A stretch of 64,000 nucleotides of DNA from positions 12,622,913-12,686,912 of the forward strand of contig JAJEKV010000024.1 of assembly GCA_021234155.1 (NCBI GenBank). Direction: 5' to 3'. The notes beneath the pieces were generated by a model. The model ran no database searches. It saw only the letters and a program-made list of their open reading frames with translations, and was not told where the DNA came from. Below, piece after piece: positions 21,478-31,661 of the stretch. Position 1 is the stretch's first letter. The number at the start of each line of letters is the position of its first letter. Source of the stretch: Isoetes taiwanensis (taxonomy: Eukaryota > Streptophyta > Lycopodiopsida > Isoetales > Isoetaceae). Made by a program: the position numbers and the translations under genes.

Positions 21478-21501
21478 CCCTAACCCTAACCCTAACCCTA
21501 A
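21478..21501. repeat. four TTAGGG-type telomere-like units
   Basis: (CCCTAA)x4 starts two bases after palindrome 2. Most plants use CCCTAAA; this run is the six-base type. It could be an internal telomere-like tract or chance expansion. Confidence 0.8.
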
Positions 21502-21509
21502 AATGTACG

Positions 21510-23060
21510 GACAAATCTCCCCACAACGGTGTCCCCCTTCATAATCGACAACGCGCTACTTGAGTTCAAAAGTGGCGATGCCTTACCCCTCCTAAACATC
21601 TTCTTGTTTTCGCCGTTTGCTTCGCCATGGATTGTTATGTGAAGTTCACGGAATGGTATGCATCCGCCCCTCATGACAACGAGGAAGTTGCGCCCGATCG
21701 CGATTTATCCGTTCTATTGCAAGGAGTTGGACATCATGGCAAAAGCGATGCGAGCTTGGATGCTATCGCGAGGTTGCCTTAGCTTTCACCCGGACCGCTT
21801 GGTCTCAGCGCACGTCCTTTGCAGATGTCCCTGGCTCGTGGATTCCAAAACCAGCTCTAGAGGAGGCGGCTTCCCATTTGCAAACAGGGAAGATGTTTTT
21901 CAAGAATCTTTGCGCACGGCGGGCTCCTCTCAGCTGCGTCCTTGTGCTTAAGAAGGTATCTTATTTCTCTTTGCCGTTTGCATTTGCTAGTTATTGCATT
22001 ACCGCTTCGCCAAACCGAAGATACACTAGAAACAATGAAATCTTTAAGCCAAGGGGGTCAGTTATGTGATGATGATCTTTGACTATGACGTAGAAATGGA
22101 GATAGATCTACAAGAAGAAGAGCAAGAATGTAGGAGTTTTAGCCGACGACTTGCCCTTGGGTGAACCCGGAGGAGGGAGATGATTACAAGGTGATGAGGA
22201 TGGGGATGAGGATGAAAAGAAGTTGTCGACATAACGCCAATTTTAGTGGAAGGCAAAGAATACTTATTGCTAAGTGATATCTTGAGGAACCCGTCTTTAT
22301 TCTGAATGTGTGCTAGGGAAGACGAGCTTATCGGTACCTTGGCGAATGGGTAAACTTAGGCCCTAGATTTTGAAGAGGATTTGGACAAAGAGATGTTTGA
22401 AGTGTCTAATTATACCAGCAATGCTATAAAGCTTAAAGAAGCCTATGAGAGGCTGGAGTCTCGATTTGCTCAAGATGAGGCGAATCTACCAACGGAAGAA
22501 GAATTCCAAATCTCCGGGTGCAAAGTCGCCAACAGGATCTGGGTTTGGCGTGGCCCTTGATCAATCAGCGGCGGCATAAGCCCAGTAGATGAGGATAAAT
22601 GTGAAGAAGATAATCTTGAGGGTTCTTATTTGTGGGAAGTAGATGATTTTTCTTGCCGACATGCACGCGGGGGACGGGAAAGATTGAAGGACTCTACATT
22701 GTTACGATATATCTCAAGATTCGTTAATGGGGAGATAATCGTCTTCTTAGAACTTTCAGTCCAAAAGGTGCGAGTTTGTCTATTACATCCGTGCATTATG
22801 CATGTTCGGGGAACCATTCCCAATTGGCATCAAACACTGAAAGGGTGATAGCAATTCGGCGGGATGTTGTGTTACAATATTTTGACGACCAAGCCGGTCT
22901 GCGGGCGAGCAATATGTTAAATTTTTAGGCTGGCGGCTTGACTCACCCAAGGTTGGAAGGCGGGGTCGATAACATGGAAGTCATTGCCTTGTTGGATCAG
23001 TGCGGCAGGGGATTGAAAGAGCATGAAATTGACGACGAAGCTTGAGAAATTGGAAGTTAT
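21510..23060 (+). pseudogene. decayed coding sequence, unidentified
   Basis: A string of protein-like segments in shifting plus-strand frames. At about 21627-21780 is MDCYVKFTEWYASAPHDNEE continuing to AIARLP and a stop. Around 21840-21960 is a segment with ALEEAASHLQTGKMFFKNL. Around 22390-22540 is FEEDLDKEMFEVSNY, then KLKEAYERLESRFAQDEANL. Around 22620-22800 is LKDSTLLRYISRFVNGEIIV. It may be one or two genes with many frameshifts. I recognise no family. Confidence 0.4.
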
Positions 23061-23151
23061 ATGTTTTCCAACTTGTATCGGTAAAATTATTTATGTACAG
23101 ATTGTCCTTCCGAAATTCCTAATAAAAATTATTTTATTTGTATTTATTCAC

Positions 23152-23212
23152 ATCACGCCAAAATACATCACCGATTTTTTACGTCATATCTAGGTTTTCG
23201 GCGTGTGTGTGA
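23152..23212. repeat. palindrome 3 of the series (imperfect)
   Basis: ATCACGCCAAAA faces TTTTCGGCGTG...TGAT across about 30 bases. It lies just after an AATAAAAATTATTTTATTTG end-of-gene motif. The arms are eroded relative to the consensus. Confidence 0.6.
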
Positions 23213-23306
23213 TATCTATCTCGAAGAAATGAAATATTATTGGAAAAAGACAATTAATTTATTTATTCCTCACACGACGCGAGAAGCAACTTCGTGCAAC
23301 TCATGT

Positions 23307-23315
23307 TATAAATAG
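23307..23315 (+). promoter_or_regulatory. TATA box of coiled-coil gene 1
   Basis: TATAAATAG followed by AAGACC, 94 bases before ATG 23401. The same TATAAATAGAAGACC string recurs at 24214. Confidence 0.7.
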
Positions 23316-23400
23316 AAGACCGATGTCCACGCTGACCTCCGATCGCCTTCATATACGCTCATCTTCTACTTCCGACTTCCGCCTTCCACCTTACGCTCCG

Positions 23401-23803
23401 ATGGCATCATCATCTTCCTCTAGCAAGCGACCACGCCAAGATAGCACTCCCCGGCCCCAGGCTGCGTGGACATCACCCTTGCGGTGGTGATGAAGAGATT
23501 CAAGGAGATCCATGATGAAAACAACCGTCTCGTCGCCGAGAACAATGAGGCGGTCGGCGATTAGCCTTCCACGAGGGAGCTGCCGCCGCAGGCGAGGCGT
23601 TGAGCTCGTGGAAACATTCGCCATGTACCAAGAGGCGGCGAGCCGCGGGGCGGCGGCGATTAAAAGCTGCTCACATGATTTAGCGAGGCCTTAGAAGATA
23701 TGGAGAAGAAGCTCAGAACTGCGGAGGATGAGAACGCCCTTCTTTACGGCTTCAGGTGCCGGGGACATGAAAATCAGCTAGAGGATCATGAAGATCCCTA
23801 GCC
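23401..23803 (+). pseudogene. coiled-coil gene 1 of a four-member family
   Basis: The ATG opens MASSSSSSKRPRQDSTPRPQ, a Ser run plus a basic nuclear-localisation-like patch. A frameshift near 23465 leads to the conserved helix VVMKRFKEIHDENNRLVAEN, then further shifts. The last frame gives LEDMEKKLRTAEDENALL and ends EDHEDP and a stop at about 23803. The intact protein would have been about 130 residues and mostly coiled coil. Three related genes follow downstream in the same orientation. I recognise no known family; at least two frameshifts make it non-functional. Confidence 0.6.
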
Positions 23804-23898
23804 GTTGTATCTATCTATTTTTTGCTTCAAAGAAAAGTTTTCTCTATTTTTGCTTCTATCTATCCCGTTGTTCCAATGTATGTTACGTTTTATTAAAA

Positions 23899-23967
23899 TA
23901 TCACCGGACGCCAAATGCCTTGCTTGCAATTAGGTAGCAATCAATGGATTTAAGCGTCGTGTGATCT
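23899..23967. repeat. palindrome 4 of the series
   Basis: ATATCACCGGACGCCAAAT faces ATTTAAGCGTCGTGTGATC. The loop shares the phrase TTGCAATTAGGTAGCAATCA with palindrome 6, showing that the two were duplicated as units. Confidence 0.75.
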
Positions 23968-24128
23968 CCATGCCGATTCTATTTTGCTTCAATGAGAAGT
24001 TCTATCTTTAGTTATGTATCAGTAAAATTACTTATGTATAGATTGTATCACCGAAATTATCAATAAAAATTATCACACGAGCTTTCTCTGGAAGAAAAGG
24101 CGTTAGAAGAAATAACGGTCCTTTTTCC

Positions 24129-24190
24129 TCACACGGCCTTGAGAAGTAGCGGTCGATTTTCCTGACCCACGGCATCCTTCGTCGTGTGAC
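24129..24190. repeat. palindrome 5 of the series
   Basis: TCACACGGC (24129) faces GTCGTGTGA (24181-24189) with one mismatch. It lies just before the TATA box of coiled-coil gene 2. Confidence 0.6.
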
Positions 24191-24213
24191 TCAAGCTACT
24201 ACGAAATCCCTGT

Positions 24214-24222
24214 TATAAATAG
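24214..24222 (+). promoter_or_regulatory. TATA box of coiled-coil gene 2
   Basis: TATAAATAG followed by AAGACC, identical to the box of gene 1. ATG 24460 is about 240 bases downstream because the leader has expanded. Confidence 0.7.
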
Positions 24223-24235
24223 AAGACCTTCTATC

Positions 24236-24459
24236 TTGCCTTCGACCTCCGATCCTCTTCCGCCTTCCGCCTTCTGCTCATCTTCTCCGCCTTCCGCCTT
24301 ACGCCTTCCGCCTTCTCCTCCGATCCTCTTCCGCCTTCCGCCTTTACGCTCATCTTCTCCCCTTCCGCCTTCGCCTTCCGCCTTCTCCTCCGATCCTCTT
24401 CCGCCTTCCGCCTTCGCTCATCTTCTCCCCCTTCCGCCTTCGCCTTCGCCTTCTCCTCG
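24236..24459 (+). repeat. pyrimidine-rich tandem repeat in the leader of gene 2
   Basis: Repeats built on CTTCCGCC and on a longer unit TCCGATCCTCTTCCGCC. Gene 1 has only one or two such units, so this is a local expansion that lengthened the untranslated leader. Confidence 0.8.
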
Positions 24460-24815
24460 ATGGCATCTTCATCCTCCTCCGATAAGCGGCCAGCGCCCCA
24501 GGCTGCCCGCGGACATCACCCTTCTTTGTGGTGATGAAGAGATTCAAGGAGGTTCACGGCGAAAACAGCCGTCTCGTCGCAGAAGATGGAGGTGGTGGGC
24601 CAATTAGAATTCACGAGGGGCTGCTTTGCATGGCGAGACCTTGAGCTTCAGCGGCAACATTAACCAGGTACCGAGAGGCCAATAGCCCGTGGGTCGGCGT
24701 TTTAATCGCACACAATATTTCAGCGGGCTAGAAGATATGGAGAAAGAAGCTTCGAGTATCGGAGGATGATGAAACGCACTTTCTGGCTTATTCTGAGGAT
24801 CATGAAGATCCGTAG
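24460..24815 (+). pseudogene. coiled-coil gene 2 of the family
   Basis: Starts MASSSSSDKRPAPQAARG, close to gene 1. The helix region corresponding to VVMKRFKEVHGENSRLVAE is in another frame. The end (LEDMEKEAS region, then EDHEDP and a stop at about 24815) matches gene 1 at the DNA level. Frameshifts inactivate it. Confidence 0.58.
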
Positions 24816-24898
24816 CCATTGTATATATATTTTTGTTTCAAAGAAAAATTTGCTCTGTTTCTTGCTTCTATCTGTTCTCTTGTTTTGTTTTATTAAAA

Positions 24899-24965
24899 GA
24901 TCACACGACGCGAAATGCCATTCTTGCAATTAGGTAGCAATCAATGGATTTCGCGTCGTATGATC
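24899..24965. repeat. palindrome 6 of the series
   Basis: 18-base arms (24899-24916 and 24948-24965) match at 17 of 18 positions. It follows a TTTTATTAAAA end-of-gene motif. Confidence 0.9.
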
Positions 24966-25322
24966 TCCACAACGTACACCTCGTTGTCATAATTTATTAA
25001 TGGAAAAGTATATGTAACACAAATATCTAGCTAGATTATGTGATAACTTGCGGGTAAATGAGAATTTGCATGTGGATGACAACGCCTATTCACATCGTGG
25101 CTTGTGGATGACAACGTCATGCCAAGGGCGTGGCATCTTGCCGCCACAATAACAACATCTTTTTGTGCGGCCCGCATACGATGCGGCTAGGATATGACGG
25201 ATCCCATGATGCGAACATAGGCTACCGCTTGCGTAATTGCATGCTATAATTTAAGCCTCGTGGGATTATTACACAACTTTATCGGTACTCGCAACCGTAG
25301 ATTCCAACGTATCTCTAGTTTC

Positions 25323-25331
25323 TATATAAAA
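25323..25331 (+). promoter_or_regulatory. TATA box of coiled-coil gene 3
   Basis: TATATAAAA, 97 bases before ATG 25420, matching the spacing in gene 1. Confidence 0.6.
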
Positions 25332-25419
25332 CGTCGGAGGCCTTTGTCTTCTCCTATCCGCCATCTCCTGTTCTACCACATCCGCCCTCACCATCTCTCT
25401 TGTTCTCCCATCACTTTCA

Positions 25420-25842
25420 ATGGCCTCCAGCTCGGTTCCATCCCCCACCAGATCTTGTCTCAAGTTTTGGTCAAGGAAATTTAGAACATTATTCGTCTTT
25501 GGCGGAGGAACGGATCCGCCTTCTAAAAAGAAAAGAATGATGAAGACGCCGCCAAGCTGGTTTGCGGGCGGAGGAAAAGGCCGCCTTCTGAGGAGGTGAT
25601 TTTAGTCGCCGACAATCACGGGCTGCCTTAGACCGCGAATTGCGCGCCGCCACGAGATATAACCTCCAAGAGAGGCTTAGGGCCGCAATCGAAGCGCGGA
25701 GAGGTTGCCCGAGCCCAACTTCGATGAGCGGGAAGATAAGGTTGCGGAATATGAGAACGTGGTTGCGGGGCGAGCAATCATGTTGGAGGAGCAGAAAAAA
25801 ATTATCACTGCCCTCCAGGAAGAGCTTGCCCGGCGATCATAG
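25420..25842 (+). pseudogene. coiled-coil gene 3 of the family
   Basis: Starts MASSSVPSPTRSC. The next frame gives YSSLAEERIRLLKRKE, and the last frame ends with a good coiled coil, VAEYENVVAGRAIMLEEQKK, then LQEELARRS and a stop at 25842. It shares start, size and coiled-coil layout with genes 1, 2 and 4 but has little residue identity. It is frameshifted. Confidence 0.5.
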
Positions 25843-25992
25843 GCATCGGGCTCCTCCTAGAGGGGCCCGTTTTTTTTTTTATGTTTGTAATTGGTTTTAT
25901 TTCTCAATGGGAAAAGTTTTTAACAAATGTGCCGAATATTACGTTTCCTATTTTTAATTTTCAATATCCGTGGTAGAGAGAATGACAAGACG

Positions 25993-26060
25993 GATCACAC
26001 GGCGAAACCCTTCATAGGGTTTTAAAGCTCGTGTCTCCGATTTCAGCGTGGTGTGATATC
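25993..26060. repeat. palindrome 7 of the series
   Basis: GATCACACGGCGAAA (25993-26007) faces TTTCAGCGTGGTGTGATATC (26041-26060), with small indels in the arms. Confidence 0.75.
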
Positions 26061-26199
26061 TGATTGTAGTTAGAATAGTTATTAATGTGTTCCAAATGAG
26101 ACGGTACCATTAATGTGTTCTAGCGGACAACCGATCGAATCCGCTCGACGCGTCGCGGCAATGGCCAAAGTGTGTTTAATATGTTGAAGCGCTAATATG

Positions 26200-26206
26200 T
26201 ATAAAT
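26200..26206 (+). promoter_or_regulatory. TATA box of coiled-coil gene 4
   Basis: TATAAAT, 93 bases before ATG 26293. Confidence 0.55.
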
Positions 26207-26292
26207 TGAGGTCCTTGCATTGTGCTCCTTCCGCCGGTTAGAGTCTTTGCTCCTCACTTCTATAATCTTAACGTCCCTCCCATTTGTCATCT

Positions 26293-26780
26293 ATGGCCTC
26301 CACATCCTCAACCCGATAATGGAAAAACATGAGAGGATAGAACTCCCTTCGACATAGTGTTGGGTGTTCTAATGAAGAGGTTGAAGGAGCAAGATGATCT
26401 TCTAAAGGAAAACGCCGTTACAATTCAGCAAAAAGAAGAAGAGAATGAATTCAACCTTCTCATGCTTCGTAGCCAGGAGAGGCAAATCAGGCGGTTGAAT
26501 AGAAGGTGGACAGGATGACATGCCCCAACAACCGTGACCGAGGTGGTTATGGCGGCAAACGAGGATGCTAATTCAGGCGAGAAGAACACGTTGTGCTATT
26601 GGGACGAGGAGCGGGACATGTACAAAGAGATGGTGGACAGATTGGAGGAACGTTTGGATAGGGTGATTGCTCGCTTGAGGGGAAGAGATGAAGACGCGAG
26701 ACGAGGGCGGAGCTGATGATGATGATGAAGATAATGAAGAAGAGCTTGCCTTTGGAGCAACAATGAGTCGTTGTATTTTG
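26293..26780 (+). pseudogene. coiled-coil gene 4 of the family, acidic C-terminus
   Basis: Starts MASTSSTR then stops. In another frame LGVLMKRLKEQDDLLKENA aligns with the VVMKRFKEIHDEN helix of gene 1, and continues QKEEENEFNLLMLRSQERQI. A later frame gives YKEMVDRLEERLDRVIARLR, followed by an acidic end (GADDDDEDNEEELAFG). Together this is a longer relative, about 150-160 residues, with at least two frameshifts. Confidence 0.55.
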
Positions 26781-26847
26781 TTTTTCAATGTAACATCTTT
26801 CACAACTTTAATCAAAAGTAACCCTTTTTATTATTATCTTGTAAAGC

Positions 26848-26993
26848 TTCACACGACGCCGAAGCCACATAAATGCAAGCAATAGCGAACTCCAATGTTA
26901 TTACCCGTATGATCTAAATAAGATCACCGCGGCCACGAAGCTTCTGGTTGTGCAAACAAGGTTGGAGGCAAGTACTTCAAGGCGTCGTGTGAA
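26848..26993. repeat. palindrome 8 of the series
   Basis: Perfect 13-base arms TTCACACGACGCC / GGCGTCGTGTGAA (26848-26860 and 26981-26993) with a long 120-base loop. It marks the switch from plus-strand to minus-strand genes. Confidence 0.85.
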
Positions 26994-27129
26994 CATGCTA
27001 CACATTACAAGTATACTTTACCGATTCTTTGTCTCTTAGATCTCCACCGTTGCGATGCTAGTGGGGCCCTAGAATTTTGCCAAGCAACTTTCCGTTTTTC
27101 TCTTCACATTATGCCAATGGTGTTTCACG

Positions 27130-29664
27130 ACTTACGGGTTGCTCCTTAAAAGCGACCTTCTTGTCGTGTTTAGCCATCGCCCTTTTATAAAACCACTCGT
27201 CATCCGTCTTAGAGGGTTGGTTCCCACATTTCCACCCCTCTTTGAGTGTTACGATGAAAGGCTATTTTAGCTTGTTTATCACGACTTCTCCATGCCTTGT
27301 GCACTCCACCTTTGCTAGGCTTCCATACTTCCTAAAAACCAAGGTGCATGAGCCCAAAAGATGTGCAAGTAGTCGTGACTTCACTCTCTCCCCATGCGTC
27401 TATGAAAGCTTTAATAAATTTGTTATTAAACTTGCACGAACATTTACGCATTTTCTCTTGTGAGGTCCATTCTCTTCAATGTATGGGAACAATTCGGACA
27501 ATGCATCCCATGCTTTTTTTTTCCTCAATGCGAACGAACGCCATCATGCGGTCTGCTCGCATCAACCAGCAATTTTCCAAATTCATAGACCTTTTCTCCC
27601 ATCTGGTTTCCGTTCGAGCCTCTCTATGATTCTTTATGAAGCGTCGAAGCTTTCACCCCTCAATTGACACCTTCACGAGGCACACTTGTTCTTCCCGCCC
27701 ATTTCTCATCGAGCTCTAATCTTACATTGCCACCATGCAAACACATACGATAGAACATGTTCAACTCTCACGAATTCCTTCCTCTCTTCTCTTCTTATGC
27801 GAAATGTTCCACACGAATCTGCTGACTCAAAAATATCATCTTGTCGATGATTCTCACAAAGCCGTGCAAAGTGCGGATATGAACCCTCTCTAATGGAATG
27901 GGAAAAATGCCATGGAACTTGGGATCTTCTTCTCCTCTATTAGGAGCATTTGCTTGGTTAAGGGACAAGGTTGAAACATTCTTCCCAAAGCTTGACTTCC
28001 TTGCATGATTGCGGTCTGCACAACTTTTGCATGTTCCTTGTCCTCCTCCACTTATGTTGTACATTGCTTTCTCGGTTTTAAATCGGGCGCCAAGTGAAAA
28101 ATTACTTTGTAAGATCCATAGTGATCTACTTGCAATTTTTCCCTCCCTCGAATCTAGATATTAGACTTCGGGATGTCGGTTTGATTGAACACCCATTTCA
28201 ATACCTCGTGGGTTTTCTTTTCTCAACTTTAAAGAGACCTAACCACCGGTGTCATCTTGATTGACATGAGAACCATTTTTCCGCACGCTTCTTCTCCTCG
28301 TCCGTCACCTCTACATCCTTTTTGTTATTCTTGTTGCTCTTTGATTTAGCATGTGCAATTGCATTCTCAATTGCTCTATTCATGATGACAACGGATACCC
28401 TCTCATACTTCTCAAATTTGGTCAGGTTCCATTTCATCCAATTTTATGCAAACTTCAATCTCACCATTAGTTTACGAATCTGTTAAGTCATAATATTTGA
28501 CAAGGAATTTTAAGAGAGTAATCGTGGTCAACCCAAAGATTATTATGCGTTCATTCATTCCAACTATATCACAACAATCCTTGCCATTCTTATCTTTTAT
28601 GGCTATGGCGGGACCAAAGACATTCAACGTGGTGCATCTCTCCTAATATGGCATACACCATCTTTGTCCTAGTAACCCTTGTATTCTCGACAATTTGTGG
28701 ACGTGGAGCGAATACTTTTTGTGCCCATTCTTTTCAACGCTTAGGTGGAATGGCTTGAATAGAGAACGGTAACCAAGCCTCTCTTGATGCCTACATCATC
28801 ACAAACAGTCTGTACATCCGTAAACTTCTAACTTCTTGTAGATCTCCCCTAGTACCATTTCCAATACCATCTTCTTGAGAGGAGAGTTGTAGGGCTGACA
28901 AATCATGTCCACTATCTCCCTGTTCGTCGCTAGGTTCTTCACTACATAACCAAGATTGCTTCTAGTTTTCCCAGATCTTAACTGGCCTTTGCTAGTGTTG
29001 TAAACGGACCTTGTGGCCGTGACCCTGCGTCTGAATGCACCTGATCCAAACTTCAGTTCCTCTATCGGTAGATAATGCTTCTTCCTTTCTCGCAAGCCAA
29101 GGGGTGTTTTCTTCAAATTCTTTAACCTACATTGAAGCCCAAAGTTTGCTCTTTTGAGCTCTTGGATCTTTTTGCAGCTGCCCTATCACCAATTTGGACT
29201 TGTCCACTTCGTATCTCAAAGAAGTTTCCCTCCCCAAGCCGTCATTCCTTTCCTTCATCACAGTGGAGTAATGAAGCGAGAGAAAAAAGAGTCTTTGGTT
29301 TAAGTTATAATTCTCTTGTGACAATCGGGCGGCTCATCTCAAGGAACTGTATTCGATTCGAATGCCTTCATCCTCTCTCAATCTCTCACAATATCCCAAG
29401 AGGCCGAGTTACCGTCACCACAAAATCGGACTAAACTTGAAACGTCCCCGAAATGACGGTTTCTTGCCACTCAACGGATCCAATGGATATAAACCGCCAT
29501 CCGCCCGGATGTCGACACTTTTTAGCCTGCAAAGGCGCAACATGTCGAGGTCTAAGTTCTTATTTTTTAGACCTCCTTTTTTTAAGCGATTGAAGACCCG
29601 GAGCATATTCCCCGAGTCGGTTGGATCCTTATCCACACATCATTTGGAGCTTCCATACCGCGTG
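27130..29664 (-). pseudogene. long decayed minus-strand ORF, unidentified mobile-element-type protein
   Basis: Protein-like segments follow one another on the minus strand with many frameshifts. They include a start region near 29664/29636 (MDKDPTDSGNMLRVFNRL), YEVDKSKLVIGQLQKDP, LGLRERKKHYLPIEELKFG, MVYAILGEMHHVE and a Lys-rich stretch with EVTDEEKKRAEKWF. Near 27800-28060 is a C-x2-C segment (GTCKSCADRNHARKSS), then FHGIFPIPLERVHIRTLHGF. Near 27230-27300 is WAHAPWFL, with QGMEKS a little further on. The IPLxxVHIxTLH pattern and the late GMEKS/HRNTQ signature remind me of large uncharacterised ORFs that recur in plant and metazoan repeats. I cannot name the family. It is the best candidate for the element's own mobility or replication protein. 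Confidence 0.5.
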
Positions 29665-30264
29665 GATCGCCGGCGGCCTTGAAATGAATGTGTACAATTT
29701 GTATGCCCCAAAGACAATTAAACTTCGCTTGAGGCTCAGTCCGTACTAACCTCGTTTTTGAAATTTGCAACGTGCATATGGAAATCGAAAAGTCCATTCT
29801 CCTACAATCCATGCTTTTATACAAAAGCAAATTCAAAATTCGAATTGTAGGGGGGCGGGAAGCCTATATTGGGATGAAGTAAAGATCCCGATTCACGAAC
29901 TTTTAAAGGCGCAATCGCAGTATGAAAACGAAAGTCTAATACAAAGCTTCAACCTACACATTCAAATTTTGAAATGTAGAAGGCGGGAATGGACTCTAAA
30001 TGAAAATAGGGCAAGACAAGAATCGGTGATGCGCATGATTGGTATCTGACAAACCAAGAGACACCGTCATGAGTTGCCGGTATGCTATAATGCAAGTGGC
30101 TTTTAGAAGCGCCACGTGTTAAATCAATCTGTCGACAACAAGAGAATTAAATACATATGGCGCCATAGATATCGATTCCCCTTATTCCCGAGAATATTCC
30201 AAGCAAATCGGACAGGAAAAAAAGGGAAATATGACGTGGAATGGTTGATAGGAGGCCATTTTAG
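29660..30264 (+). repeat. internal copy of the element's right-end sequence
   Basis: Matches 31662-32240 in direct orientation (shared strings ATTTGCAACGTGCATATGG, ACACCGTCATGAGTTGCCGG, ATATGACGTGGAATGG). It ends at AGGAGGCCATTTT, just inside where the terminal repeat would start. Confidence 0.88.
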
Positions 30265-30371
30265 TTCATAAAACATAATATAACTTGGAATGATAGATAT
30301 TTTATATGCAAATGGGAGACTATTGACCAGGGACTTGTGTTTAATTTTAATTTGACAACAAATAAGAAAGT

Positions 30372-30440
30372 GGATCACACGATCTTAATTTAGTGTGTTC
30401 CATTTTTGTTGCATATGTACTATTAAACTTGGTGTGATCC
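30372..30440. repeat. palindrome 9 of the series
   Basis: Nine-base arms GGATCACAC / GTGTGATCC (30372-30380 and 30432-30440). The inner part of each arm has diverged. Confidence 0.7.
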
Positions 30441-30734
30441 TTGAAAAATAATATGCTCTTTGAAAAGGGATAATGACTTATGTACTTAAGAGTGGTAACA
30501 CATGTACAGGAAAAAAAAAAGTTAGGTATTCAAATGGAATTAGAAGCAAAAACTTTTTACATTCAAAATTTTTATGGTCGTATGGCTTTACATCATTTTG
30601 TAAATTTAAATGCCCGGAGGCTTCAACTATTCACAACAAAAAAGCCCGGAGGCTTGCAGTCATATGGTAAGAAGCTGGAGGCAAGCTCGACTAAGAACAA
30701 GGAAAAAAAAATAAGAGGTGCTCTGCCCTAACAA

Positions 30735-31159
30735 ATTTCATTCATCTGCTTCACCATCTGCAAAAAAAAAATAAGAAATAACCGTTAGTTGAATGCTTAA
30801 GAAAAGAAAGAAAACATGCATGTACCATGAACTAACGCCATGAGCTCCTCGAAGTTAGCAGATTCGTCTTCAACTTCTTCATCATCTTCGGCTTCTTCTC
30901 CGGGTTTGAGACCACTCATTTTCTCAAGAATCTCCTATCCGACCTTCAAGAACACCCGTGATGAACTCCTCGCTCCGAAATTTCCTCGATTCCTCATTCT
31001 CGATTCCTCGTCAAAGGAATCGGAGGAATCGAGGAATCAGAGGCATTCAGAGCAAGAACCGTGGGCAGCGGAGGGAACTGCGGAGGGAACACCTCTTCCA
31101 GCCGTAATAGGCGCCTCTTGGAGGACACCTCTGGCTCTTCCGTAGCTGATCTCTTCATG
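30735..31159 (-). pseudogene. basic/acidic minus-strand gene with a likely intron
   Basis: ATG at 31159 (minus) gives MKRSATEEPEVSSKRRLLRL, with nuclear-localisation-like KR clusters, then a Pro-rich segment. The frame is lost near 31000. The third frame resumes LEKMSGLKPGEEAEDDEEVE and DESANFEELMA. It then meets GTTAGT..., and a T-rich tract ending TTTTTTTTTTGCAG (about 30762-30775) offers a 3' splice site before a short final exon. No known family is recognised. Confidence 0.45.
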
Positions 31160-31344
31160 GCGATGGACTAGAGAAATTGGGTGGAGGATCTAGCGAAGAT
31201 TGGGCGGAGATTGAGGGGAGAATGGGCGCCAATCTAGGGGTGGAATAGATATAGGCTGGATTAGGCGTGAAAATCGTAGGAATGATTAAGTATTCCAGTC
31301 CTATCAACCATCATTACATGCCATTATGTGCATATCTCAAATTT

Positions 31345-31460
31345 GAGCCATATCTAATATCTTCCTTTTTAACCTTATACCTAAATATCCAATATCTTCC
31401 TTTTTTAACCTTATTCCTAAATATCCAATATCTTCCTTTTTAACCTTATTCCTAAACCTA
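31345..31460. repeat. three tandem ~40-bp units
   Basis: Three tandem copies of a unit containing AATATCTTCCTTTTTAACC and TTATTCCTAAATATCC. A plain minisatellite inside the TIR element. Confidence 0.8.
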
Positions 31461-31661
31461 TATGATTTGAGTTTAACCTGAAAATGAACAATCGATATAA
31501 TTCGAATTTAACATACTATTTAATACCAAGATGCTACGTCACACTATGTGTCGATAATTGGGATTTAAAAAAAACTCCAAACCCTCCTCGAGAAAACCAC
31601 GTAAGTGCCGACCTCACTTGTGTTTAAGTTTAATTTGACAACAAGCAACTTCCATATTGGT

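Noticed and set aside
24350-24547. Arg-rich minus-strand frame
   Set aside because: Produced by the pyrimidine-rich tandem repeat of the leader.
30840-31145. Ser-rich plus-strand frame
   Set aside because: Opposite strand of the KR/acid-rich gene, which has a better start, charge pattern and splice signal.
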